The translations under genes and the position numbers were made by a program. Shown in pieces: positions 1 through 5,453 of a stretch of 5,453 nt of DNA; position 1 is the first letter of the stretch, and the number at the start of each line of letters is the position of its first letter. Below the pieces are notes generated by a model. It saw nothing but the letters and a program-made list of their open reading frames with translations. It did not search any database and was not told where the DNA came from. The stretch covers positions 44,654-50,106 of the forward strand of contig DAZF01000052.1 of assembly GCA_002507205.1 (NCBI GenBank), in the 5' to 3' direction. This DNA is from Methanolobus sp. UBA32. GTDB taxonomy: Archaea; Halobacteriota; Methanosarcinia; Methanosarcinales; Methanosarcinaceae.

Positions 1-2194
1 TTACCGATGCTGAGGCTTCCATAGAAGCTATTTTGTTCTGTCTCTGTTGCTCCTCAATCTTACTGTACATCATGGTTTCATAGGCACCGGCAGCAGCAAT
101 ACCTCCGGCAATTGCCAGTGGATTGAAAGCTCCAGCCTTAGCGATCGAAAGTCCGATCCATGCTGATGTAAGTAATGATACTGTCTGAGCTTCACCGTAC
201 ATCTGGTGTTGGAGGGCATAGCTGGATGCCATGTGTCCAATCATTGCTCCTGTGGCACCAATCATCAATGTCTGGCGTGTGCTCCATGCAAAAACGGATG
301 ATTTAACTGCAGCATTCTGAGCCTCAACTGCTACAGTGGTTTCAGTAGTTGTAACGGCAAGCCTCTGTTGATACCCTGATGCGATAGCTATCTCTTTCCA
401 GAGTGCTGCTGCTGTGGCTCTATAATTCGCTGTGGTCAGTGACAGATCCATGATGTCGTTTGACAACATACGAGTGATACCCTGCATCATCGCAAGTCCA
501 CCTGCAAGCGTCAGAACAACAAGTGTAAGACTGCCTGCCACGGCACTAAAGACAAGGACAACTCCGGCTGCACTCTTGAATACCTGTGGTATCCGGTTAA
601 CGACCTCAACAATAATTGTCAGCCCATAGTCAACCAAGTTGACCATTGGTTTTATCGCCTCACCGACCTGCGCTTTAAGTATAGTTAGTGAGTTGGCGAT
701 ACGCTGCAATGCATCTGCGGTGTTATCTGTCACCTTGTTATACATGTCCTGAGTAGTGCCTGTCTTCTGGACCGCACTGGTTACCTGATTCCAAAGTTCA
801 GGTTCAGCGACAAGTAAATTGTTAAGCGCGGTTTGCGCTGTTACTTTACCACCGAGCAACGTAGTCACTTCTCGGACGGCAACGGCCTGATCACCTGCAG
901 ACTGGACATAATCCCTCAGGCCTGCGACAAGGGTATCCATGTCGTAGAACATGTCATCAGTTATCCAATCGAAGTGACTCATGAACGCTTCACGGACACT
1001 ATCTTTTGAGAACTGTAGGAGCATCTGCCTGACTGCTGTACCTGTGTTCGGCAATCCGGTCGAGGACAGGATACCAAGCATGGCTGACAGTTCCTCTACA
1101 TTCAGTCCGGCATTGTGAGCTGAACTGGCTGCATACTCGAACCAACCTACAAGGTCGCTGAGTTCTGCTGTAGATGCGTTGGCAGCATTGATCATTGCAT
1201 CAGTGATCCGCGTTGTCTCACTGACATCCATCTGCATTGCCTGCATCGTTCTAATGATACCGTTAGCGGCCTCATCGAAATCAACACCGGCTATTGTTGC
1301 AACCTGCAGTGCATCAGTTAATGCCTGCTGGTTCTTTGTTACATCGATACCGGATGCTGCGAACCTCTCTGCTGTCTCTGCAGCATCGTTCAGCGCATAG
1401 GTCTGACCAGTAACTATCTCGTAGAAATCAGACTTCTCAAGTTGCTTTGCAAAGTCCTGGGACTTGGCGGAGTAGTCTGCGAATAATTTGTCGAACTCCC
1501 CATAGGTATCGACCGTGGCTTTCATCAAACCGTTAAGTGCGAGCACGACAGGAGCTATATACATGCTCAGAATGTGGAATGAGAAACCTGCAGCAAAAGC
1601 ATCCTTGGAATACTTCTTGTTGGCAGAGATGCGCTCCTCAGCTTCCTGCTTGAGTTTTGCAGTTCGCTTCTCCTCTTCTGCATTGGCCTTTGCAGTGTAC
1701 TCTTTCTGCTCGACAAGTTTCTGACGCAGCTCTCTGCGCAGGATAAGTGCACGTTCTCTGGCTGCTTTCTGGTTCGCATTGACCAGCGTTTTGTCCATGC
1801 GAGTGAAGGCTGTGCTGAAATTGCTTGCAGCCATTTTCGCATCAGCTTCTATCGCTTTGCGACCTGCTGAGATGCGGGACAGGATGGACGGGTCAATTGC
1901 GCTTTGTTTCGGGTTTGTGTAGTACTGGCGGTTCTCACGGTTATTAGACCATGATGCCATCACCCCACTGTCCAGAGCACCTGTGTTCCATTTTGCTCTA
2001 GCCTGTTGGATCTGTCCGACATACTTGTTCTGGACATACCAAGTGTTCATACCGTTAGCAGCATGAACTTCACCGGCTGCAACCATCTGCCTCTGAATAC
2101 CTGCAACACGCTGCCGCCACTGGTCAAGTTCACGATAAACGGTTGCCATACCGAGTATCTCGGCACGTAGTTGCACTTTATCGCTGAATGTCAT
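1..2194 (-). CDS. Tail tape measure protein, TP901 core type, N-terminal 731 residues (3' end outside window)
   Basis: Tape measure proteins line the tail tube during assembly and set tail length, and they pass through the tube at DNA ejection. The frame is open from the ATG at 2194 to the left edge without a stop; the last complete codon is 4-2, so the TTA at 1-3 is not an in-frame stop. This start is forced: the frame is closed by a TAA at 2209-2207, and ATG 2194 has AGGGG five bases upstream. Residues about 140-195 are Arg/Lys/Glu/Ala-rich and look like coiled coil. Residues about 226-460 match the TP901/PhageMin_Tail core: a TYGEFDK-type entry, then AAETAERFAASGID, then NAANASTAELSDL, then VEELSAMLGILSSTG, ending in LLGGKVTAQTALNNLL. 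Hydrophobic stretches follow at about 542-569 and 670-702, usual for this family. The start overlaps the upstream chaperone frame by 17 nt, so translation is probably coupled. The family call is made by eye from these motifs. Confidence 0.93.
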   Translation of the reverse strand, partial: MTFSDKVQLRAEILGMATVYRELDQWRQRVAGIQRQMVAAGEVHAANGMNTWYVQNKYVGQIQQARAKWNTGALDSGVMASWSNNRENRQYYTNPKQSAIDPSILSRISAGRKAIEADAKMAASNFSTAFTRMDKTLVNANQKAARERALILRRELRQKLVEQKEYTAKANAEEEKRTAKLKQEAEERISANKKYSKDAFAAGFSFHILSMYIAPVVLALNGLMKATVDTYGEFDKLFADYSAKSQDFAKQLEKSDFYEIVTGQTYALNDAAETAERFAASGIDVTKNQQALTDALQVATIAGVDFDEAANGIIRTMQAMQMDVSETTRITDAMINAANASTAELSDLVGWFEYAASSAHNAGLNVEELSAMLGILSSTGLPNTGTAVRQMLLQFSKDSVREAFMSHFDWITDDMFYDMDTLVAGLRDYVQSAGDQAVAVREVTTLLGGKVTAQTALNNLLVAEPELWNQVTSAVQKTGTTQDMYNKVTDNTADALQRIANSLTILKAQVGEAIKPMVNLVDYGLTIIVEVVNRIPQVFKSAAGVVLVFSAVAGSLTLVVLTLAGGLAMMQGITRMLSNDIMDLSLTTANYRATAAALWKEIAIASGYQQRLAVTTTETTVAVEAQNAAVKSSVFAWSTRQTLMIGATGAMIGHMASSYALQHQMYGEAQTVSLLTSAWIGLSIAKAGAFNPLAIAGGIAAAGAYETMMYSKIEEQQRQNKIASMEASASV

Positions 2195-2435
2195 ACATAC
2201 CCCTGATTATAGAACACTTCTCTTTGATGTCTTCCAGACTGTCTCCTTCAACGATGTCCAACGGAGATGATGAACTTGGGAACCGCTTGTTCATTTCCTC
2301 TTGGAATTGTGCGGCGCAACAGTAGTGGAAATGGATCTGAGCCTTTGTCAGATCGTAAGGATTAGTCACCAATCGATAACTTGTGTAATCGTGGTGTAGT
2401 AAAAAATTGAGTTGCTGTCCGCGATTACTCTTCGC
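2178..2435 (-). CDS. Second tail assembly chaperone frame, probably expressed by +1 frameshift from the preceding gene
   Basis: This frame is open from just after a TAG at 2447-2445 to the TGA/TAA-type stop ending at 2178, immediately before the tape measure gene. If read on its own it would have to start at GTG 2372 (64 residues), but there is no ribosome binding site before that codon and 52 nt would be left unused after the previous stop. Read through, the segment upstream of GTG 2372 encodes plausible protein (GQQLNFLLHHDYTSYRLVTN). In tailed phages this position normally holds the T-like part of a G/GT chaperone pair, made only as a fusion through a programmed frameshift. A +1 shift after Phe-144 of the preceding gene would add 85 residues and give a 229-residue fusion. 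Visible features include a CCAAQFQEEMNKRF helix, a serine run and an acidic segment. Function is inferred from position and frame layout, because chaperone sequences diverge strongly. A stand-alone small protein from GTG 2372 remains possible. Confidence 0.68.
   Translation of the reverse strand, partial: AKSNRGQQLNFLLHHDYTSYRLVTNPYDLTKAQIHFHYCCAAQFQEEMNKRFPSSSSPLDIVEGDSLEDIKEKCSIIRGMYDIQR
2199..2204 (-). promoter_or_regulatory. Ribosome binding site of the tape measure gene
   Basis: AGGGGT, read on the minus strand, ends four bases before the ATG at 2194; the G run is five bases away. It lies inside the coding sequence of the chaperone extension. A second ATG at 2198 lies in the chaperone frame (codon Met-60 of the 64-codon reading) and leads to a stop after only six codons, so ATG 2194 is the productive start. 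Confidence 0.5.
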
Positions 2436-2438
2436 GAA
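2418..2438 (-). other. Hairpin over the frameshift site with the stop codon in its loop
   Basis: On the minus strand TTCGCGA (2438-2432) can pair with TCGCGGA (2424-2418), giving seven pairs including one U-G, four of them G-C. The 7-nt loop AGAGTAA contains the zero-frame TAA of the first chaperone gene. The stem starts inside the TTT slippery codon, so a ribosome at the slip site would have already opened it. It may instead affect pausing, termination or restart. It is not followed directly by a U tract; a T6 run sits 11 nt further on, so a terminator is unlikely. Confidence 0.4.
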
Positions 2439-2868
2439 AGTCAGCTACTTGGTCGAGTGCTTCTGGCGTGTATCCACTGATACGCTGCACTTCCTTACCA
2501 AGCTCTTTGATTCCAGGGATCTTCTTCATGTCCTCTATTGAGAACTCGTCTGTGAAGTCCTTCATAGCCTTGTATGCTACATTGTAAAGGAACTCGTTGT
2601 TCGCTTTGATGAACTCGAAAACATTCACATCGTCTGGAATACCATTATCGTTCATATCCTTGAGCTTGTCAGGTGTGAGCCCGAAAGCAAAGTCGAGTGT
2701 TGCCTGATCTTTGAGTGTGTTGAACATTACAAGCTCACACTCTTCCATCTCTATCTCAGAGAGTGGACGAATAAAAACAGTACCTACCGGAAGTTTATAC
2801 TCACGTACATCACCTATCCCTTTGAGGATCAGACTATGGATATCAAAATAATTCTTGTTCGGTGTCAT
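2425..2868 (-). CDS. Tail assembly chaperone (G-like), 147 residues
   Basis: Small, acidic, mostly alpha-helical protein lying between the probable tube gene and the tape measure gene. In lambda-like and Mu/P2-like tails this slot holds the chaperone that coats the tape measure protein before tube polymerisation and is absent from the finished particle. The N-terminal part (about residues 20-50) has the common chaperone pattern of a short beta segment, KLPVGTVFIRPLSEIE, followed by a helix. Residues 71-82 (DMNDNGIPDDVN) look like a DxDxDG calcium-binding loop. Residues 83-147 are helical with charged faces. The start is the only ATG near the 5' end of the frame; the preceding CGGAATGAT is a weak ribosome binding site, 26 nt after the tube stop. 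The frame ends ADFREE-stop, and a +1 shift at Phe-144 would join it to the next frame. Role is inferred from context more than from sequence. Confidence 0.7.
   Translation of the reverse strand: MTPNKNYFDIHSLILKGIGDVREYKLPVGTVFIRPLSEIEMEECELVMFNTLKDQATLDFAFGLTPDKLKDMNDNGIPDDVNVFEFIKANNEFLYNVAYKAMKDFTDEFSIEDMKKIPGIKELGKEVQRISGYTPEALDQVADFREE
2434..2442 (-). other. Putative +1 programmed frameshift site GAC_TTT_CGC
   Basis: Zero frame reads GCT GAC TTT CGC GAA GAG TAA. Only the 20 nt from 2444 to 2425 are open in both frames, so any shift must happen there. TTT followed by C lets tRNA-Phe (anticodon GAA) re-pair from UUU to UUC in the +1 frame with full pairing. The arrangement UUU_CGN is that of the well-studied influenza A PA-X site (UCC_UUU_CGU). 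None of the other zero-frame codons here (GAA or GAG sliding by -2) can re-pair well. The assignment is inference from sequence, not measured. Confidence 0.6.
2623..2658 (-). other. DxNxNG calcium-loop-like motif in the chaperone (residues 71-82)
   Basis: DMNDNGIPDDVN has acidic or amide residues at loop positions 1, 3 and 5, Gly at 6, a hydrophobic residue at 7 and an Asp pair at 9-10. This is the layout of thrombospondin type 3 and dockerin-type loops, which are often written D-x-D-x-D-G-I-P-D. Only one copy is present, whereas those domains usually carry several, so metal binding is a guess. Confidence 0.35.
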
Positions 2869-2894
2869 TTTATATCATTCCGAAAAAGGTGGGA

Positions 2895-3371
2895 TCAGGA
2901 AAGTGTTCCTGTTGCTCCACCAGAGTTGTTGGTTACGAGCGTCTGACCGTTGTTAGCCATGCTCATTCCGAGTGCTGCACCTGAGAACTTCATAGTTGGG
3001 GCTCCACCAGAGTTGTCAATGGTCTGTCCAGCGTTGGTTATGACACAGTTATCAAACTCTACACTGTCAAAGACCCAATCATCAGATTCACCGGTCTTGA
3101 CTGCGATACCGACTTGGAACATGGTTCCTACTGCGGCTGCAGCCCATATCTTACGACCGACAGGTGTGTTGACACCATACATCTCGAAGTCGAAAGTGAA
3201 TCTGCGGTTCTTGAAACTGTAGCCGATATTCTCGGCATCGATGGAGTCCATCACATCTTTAGGAAGATCTGCGGTAGGTGCGAAACTGGTGATAGGAGAA
3301 ATGAGATCCTCTCCTGCATCAGTGATAAATTTTACAGCAAGACGAGCTTGCCAGTTAAGAGGTTCAGCCAT
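2895..3371 (-). CDS. Probable tail tube (major tail) protein, 158 residues
   Basis: The gene directly follows the sheath gene, where contractile-tail modules encode the inner tube subunit that polymerises into hexameric rings on the baseplate. The predicted product has a fitting size and a beta-rich look: alternating segments around residues 50-64 (YSFKNRRFTFDFEMYG), 84-92 and 98-112, with one helix-like stretch near 70-81 (PVGRKIWAAAAV). The C-terminal third is Gly/Asn/Ser-rich and holds two related units, NAGQTIDNSGGAP (113-125) and NNGQTLVTNNSGGAT (140-153). The start is ATG 3371, preceded by GGTGA with six bases between; the ribosome binding site directly abuts the sheath stop codon. I do not recognise a specific tube family, so the assignment rests on order, size and beta character. 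An alternative is another small virion protein inserted after the sheath gene. Confidence 0.6.
   Translation of the reverse strand: MAEPLNWQARLAVKFITDAGEDLISPITSFAPTADLPKDVMDSIDAENIGYSFKNRRFTFDFEMYGVNTPVGRKIWAAAAVGTMFQVGIAVKTGESDDWVFDSVEFDNCVITNAGQTIDNSGGAPTMKFSGAALGMSMANNGQTLVTNNSGGATGTLS
2914..3016. repeat. Short direct repeat inside the tube gene
   Basis: GCTCCACCAGAGTTGT occurs exactly at 2914-2929 and again at 3001-3016 on the plus strand, 87 nt apart (29 codons, so in the same frame). Both copies encode part of the NSGGA units. A looser match follows each copy (GTCTGACCGTTGTTAG near 2941 and GTCTGTCCAGCGTTGG near 3022), so the duplicated unit is about 45 nt with divergence in the middle. 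Confidence 0.7.
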
Positions 3372-3377
3372 TTAAAA

Positions 3378-3385
3378 TCACCTTA
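3378..3385 (-). promoter_or_regulatory. Ribosome binding site of the tube gene fused to the sheath stop codon
   Basis: Read on the minus strand, TAAGGTGA contains the sheath stop TAA (3385-3383) and, immediately after it, GGTGA (3382-3378), followed by TTTTAA and the ATG at 3371. GGTGAT is complementary to the conserved AUCACC near the 3' end of 16S rRNA. It is the best ribosome binding site in the window. Confidence 0.75.
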
Positions 3386-4462
3386 GACAGTTACCTTAAG
3401 GTTAACGTTGATCATGTGGAACGTTCCGGCATACTCGATTGTGACATCGGTATCGATAGCCCTTGTAGTGCGAGCTGTAGTTATGAGAGCATCCTCTGCA
3501 TCGGAACGTGAAGTCGCATCCTTAGCGAGTGCGGACAGGACAGGAATTGCAACAGCGAAAGATTCAATCTCGGATGCATCCACTGCGTTCTGCAGTACAC
3601 CAGCCATCTTTCCAGCCAGTGCACCAAGGCCTGCCTTGTTGATCCTCAGGTATCCAAGAACACCAGGATTTGTCAGAGCTACCTTGAGCTTGTAGGAAAT
3701 GTCATCGATTGTACGCCTGACATCAACATACTGCACACCATCTGCAGGAGTACCGAGAGTGTACACTGAACCGAGAACATATGATGTACCAGACAGGTAT
3801 GTTGGATTGACCAGCGCATTGATCTGTGCAGATTCCAGAGCTGTTATCTGTGTGCTTGTGAAACCAGAGGTCTGCACGATACCTGCAAGTGATTTCAGAA
3901 GTGGTGACTCCCAAGGTTTGAGTCCTGCTATCAGACCTGCAACTGCAGCAGCTACGTCATTGTCACTGTTGTGAGCAATACCGAAGACCCTGTTAGTGTT
4001 TGCAGTGAGCAGCCCACCGATAGCAGATGGCATTGTGGTCGCATCCTCGCCCTTATCGAGCATGAATACTCCGATACGATCAGTTCCACCTGCTGCACAA
4101 TGGTTTACAAGTGCATCTGAGATGTATGCATCTGCAATGGTTTCTACGGTGTTTGCGAGAACTACGATCTGGATGTCCTTACCTTCAAGTTTTCCAAGAC
4201 CGGTCTGTACATTTACAAGACTTACAGTTGCAACATCGACAGCCCAAACGCAAGAGGCTCCGTTGAGCAGTGCAAGTTTTACAGCTTTCCCGAGATCAGT
4301 GGACCCGTAAAGGTCGTCCGCTTCTGCGTATGTTCCGACAAGAACTGGTTCTGCGTTACCAGACCCACCGGCACCTACAATCCCCACTGTCCCATAATCA
4401 CGGACATTCGCAGTGTAAAGTCCTGTAGTATCAACATTAATATTAACAAAATCGATTCCCAT
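3383..4462 (-). CDS. Contractile tail sheath protein, 359 residues
   Basis: The sheath surrounds the tail tube in an extended state and contracts to drive the tube through the host envelope. Diagnostic features: an N-terminal segment of the type found in sheaths (TGLYTANVRDYGTVGIVGAG, residues 13-32); a Rossmann-like alpha/beta middle with AAAVAGLIAGLKPWESPLLK (171-190), matching the conserved V-A-G-x-x-A...PW-x-(S/A)-P block; VDVRRTIDDI (246-255), the conserved VxVRRTxDxI helix of the C-terminal domain; and a terminal beta strand FHMINVNLKVTV that provides the handshake strand to neighbouring subunits. At 359 residues it is near the compact size of R-type pyocin sheaths, without the large insertions of T4 gp18. 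ATG 4462 was chosen because AAGGT lies nine bases upstream; the in-frame TTG at 4471, giving three extra residues, would have no spacing to that site. It lies 12 nt after the preceding gene and abuts the tube gene. Confidence 0.87.
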   Translation of the reverse strand: MGIDFVNINVDTTGLYTANVRDYGTVGIVGAGGSGNAEPVLVGTYAEADDLYGSTDLGKAVKLALLNGASCVWAVDVATVSLVNVQTGLGKLEGKDIQIVVLANTVETIADAYISDALVNHCAAGGTDRIGVFMLDKGEDATTMPSAIGGLLTANTNRVFGIAHNSDNDVAAAVAGLIAGLKPWESPLLKSLAGIVQTSGFTSTQITALESAQINALVNPTYLSGTSYVLGSVYTLGTPADGVQYVDVRRTIDDISYKLKVALTNPGVLGYLRINKAGLGALAGKMAGVLQNAVDASEIESFAVAIPVLSALAKDATSRSDAEDALITTARTTRAIDTDVTIEYAGTFHMINVNLKVTV

Positions 4463-4471
4463 GGTTATCAA

Positions 4472-4477
4472 ACCTTA
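4472..4477 (-). promoter_or_regulatory. Ribosome binding site of the sheath gene fused to the upstream stop codon
   Basis: TAAGGT on the minus strand contains the stop of the 255-residue gene (TAA, 4477-4475) followed by GGT; AAGGT is nine bases from ATG 4462. The same six-base arrangement occurs before the tube gene. It decides the sheath start in favour of ATG 4462 over TTG 4471. Confidence 0.55.
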
Positions 4478-5242
4478 GTTAAAAATAGTAGTTTCAGAAT
4501 AGTCGTCCTGAGACAGAGTATTCGATATCTGTTCAAGGATAGGACCATCTTCATCTGTCAGTGCTCTACTCCAGTAGTAGGTGTAGACTACTTGCACATC
4601 AAAGGCAAAACCGAAAACATTCTCACGTACAAAGACTGCTGATATGTCTCTGGCTTCACTCACATGTTGTACATCAACATAATAAGGTGCCAAAGTAACC
4701 TTCAAGTTAGCAAGTATATACTTGCGGAGTTCTGTTGCGATCTGACTTGCAATCCAGTATCCGCTCTCGATGTATTCATACACAACAGTGAAAGTCTCAG
4801 AGTCGGCAGGAGTGCTTGCTCCTAACCATTCCACACTCTTACGGTCACTACCAAGGATATAGTCAACACCTGCAACAAAACCTGCAATGGATGTTATACT
4901 CAAGAGGGGTCCGTTGGCGAGTGTATAGCCCTGTGTTCCAGTGCTATGCACAATCTCTTCTGTAGCCGATGTTTGTGTATCGAGAGCCGCGACCTTATAT
5001 ATTAAAAGAGATGTTTGAGCTTCACCGGACTGTAGTCTTGTCTCATCTGTGTAGACAAGTTCACCGATAAATTTCCTATATGAAAGTCCATCGACAGGCA
5101 GACTGAAATTTATTGTGGGACCCTGAAACTCGCCAAGCGGGTTACCTCCGAATGTCTGCTTCGGTGTTACCTCAGTACCATTCACAGTATATGTGACCGG
5201 TATCATCTGGTTCAGAACTTTCTTAACTTCATTGCTCAGCAT
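4475..5242 (-). CDS. Virion protein upstream of the sheath, 255 residues; tail-completion or neck candidate
   Basis: I do not recognise a named family. The gene sits directly before the sheath gene, where myoviruses usually encode tail terminator, neck or connector proteins. Residues 1-80 and 158-255 read as one alpha/beta fold: an N-terminal helix (LSNEVKKVLNQM), strands, a helix WIASQIATELRKYILANLK (163-181) and a long strand pair ending in FAFDVQVVYTYYW (212-224). Between them, residues about 105-157 (YTLANGPLLSITSIAG, then GVDYILGSDRKSVEWL, then ETFTVVYEY) resemble the small beta module often seen in baseplate and tail proteins, with a pattern like V-x-x-I-x-G...DY-x-x-G...I-x-W...F-x-V-x-Y. 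This suggests an inserted beta domain in a terminator-like protein. The ATG at 5242 shares one base with the upstream stop (TAATG), implying coupled translation. The C-terminus is acidic (TDEDG, SQDDYSE). Function is inference from position. Confidence 0.85.
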   Translation of the reverse strand: MLSNEVKKVLNQMIPVTYTVNGTEVTPKQTFGGNPLGEFQGPTINFSLPVDGLSYRKFIGELVYTDETRLQSGEAQTSLLIYKVAALDTQTSATEEIVHSTGTQGYTLANGPLLSITSIAGFVAGVDYILGSDRKSVEWLGASTPADSETFTVVYEYIESGYWIASQIATELRKYILANLKVTLAPYYVDVQHVSEARDISAVFVRENVFGFAFDVQVVYTYYWSRALTDEDGPILEQISNTLSQDDYSETTIFN

Positions 5243-5453
5243 TATTCATCATCCCACTTTAATCGGTAGTTCCCACCTTCGTTGACAATCTTTCCATGTG
5301 CAACTTCGACCGAACCCCACGCACCTTTTTTACGAGTTGGTGCTGCGCGTGAAGCGGCTCCTACAACAGTACTAGGGTCTGCAGTTCGTTTTTCACGGTC
5401 GAATGCAATGCGAACCTTGTTCGCTACATCTGAGACACGGCGGGTTATGTCGT
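5242..5453 (-). CDS. C-terminal 69 residues of an unidentified virion-region gene (5' end outside window)
   Basis: The frame is open from the right edge (first complete codon 5451-5449) to TAA at 5244-5242, with no in-frame ATG, GTG or TTG, so the start lies outside the window. The visible part begins DITRRVSDVANKVRIAFD, probably a helix, has a basic linker (AAPTRKKGAW, around 5346-5317) and ends in a likely beta hairpin, WGSVEVAHGKIVNEGGNYRL, followed by KWDDE. The stop overlaps the next start by one base, placing it in the same operon. A head-tail connector, tail-completion or minor head protein would fit the position, but nothing visible decides between these. Confidence 0.75.
   Translation of the reverse strand, partial: DITRRVSDVANKVRIAFDREKRTADPSTVVGAASRAAPTRKKGAWGSVEVAHGKIVNEGGNYRLKWDDE

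Noticed and set aside
1..3. TTA at the left edge as a TAA stop for the tape measure gene
   Set aside because: Tape measure codons fall at 4-2 and then begin at 1, so this TAA is out of frame and the gene continues beyond the window.
1567..1842. Minus-strand 91-codon frame inside the tape measure gene
   Set aside because: It overlaps the coiled-coil region of the tape measure protein in another frame; its Arg/Ser/Leu-rich translation is explained by frame-shifted reading of the Lys/Glu/Arg-rich coil.
2401..2438. Hairpin plus T-run (2406-2401) as an intrinsic transcription terminator
   Set aside because: The T-run is 11 nt away from the stem rather than adjacent, the stem is short, and it lies within the frameshifted coding sequence in the middle of a tail operon.
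2425..2442. A -2 shift at GAA or GAG instead of +1 at UUU
   Set aside because: Sliding back two bases puts GAA on GCG and GAG on AAG, both with poor pairing; UUU to UUC is the only clean re-pairing in the overlap.
3723..3914. Minus-strand 63-codon frame inside the sheath gene
   Set aside because: It lies wholly within a conserved part of the sheath in another frame, and its Cys- and Arg-rich translation has no recognisable features.
432..4310. Plus-strand open frames of 65-104 codons, for example 432-629, 1179-1400, 1515-1724, 2950-3222, 3114-3386, 3408-3695, 3699-3974 and 3996-4310
   Set aside because: All lie opposite well-supported minus-strand genes, have low-complexity Ser/Ala/Thr-rich translations typical of antisense shadows, and show no consistent ribosome binding sites or operon layout.
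4463..4471. TTG at 4471 as the sheath start (adds three residues)
   Set aside because: It directly abuts the AAGGT ribosome binding site with no spacing, whereas ATG 4462 has a nine-base spacing.

Overview
The window is a compact tail-gene block of a tailed virus or prophage with a contractile (myovirus-type) tail, or of a closely related phage-tail-like particle. All genes lie on the minus strand, so transcription runs from 5453 down to 1. In that order they are: the C-terminal end of an unidentified gene (5453-5242), a 255-residue tail-completion or neck-type candidate (5242-4475), the tail sheath (4462-3383), the probable tail tube (3371-2895), a tail assembly chaperone candidate (2868-2425), a second chaperone frame that ends at 2178, and the first 731 codons of a TP901-type tape measure protein (2194-1), which runs off the left edge. 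Sheath, tube, frameshifted chaperone pair, tape measure is the standard order of contractile-tail modules.

The genes are tightly packed: neighbours overlap by 1 to 17 nt or are separated by at most 26 nt, and no internal promoter or terminator is visible. The sheath and tube genes each have a ribosome binding site fused to the stop codon of the gene before them (TAAGGT in both cases). This suggests one polycistronic late mRNA with translational coupling. Every base lies within about 30 nt of a gene, so there is no gene-free stretch to describe.

The most interesting element is the junction of the two chaperone frames. The downstream frame is open well upstream of its only available start (a GTG without a ribosome binding site) and overlaps the end of the first chaperone gene by 20 nt. 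That overlap contains GAC_UUU_CGC, a classic +1 slippage geometry (UUU to UUC re-pairing by tRNA-Phe) that closely resembles the influenza A PA-X site. A 7-bp hairpin carries the zero-frame stop codon in its loop. A +1 frameshift there would give a 229-residue fusion, analogous to lambda gpG-GT but with a different direction of shift.

The host cannot be fixed from this piece. Base composition is moderate (roughly mid-40s % GC by eye). Ribosome binding sites of the GGTGA(T) type fit methanogenic archaea well but also occur in bacteria. No capsid, lysis, integrase or host gene is present, so a lytic virus, a prophage and a tailocin cannot be told apart.
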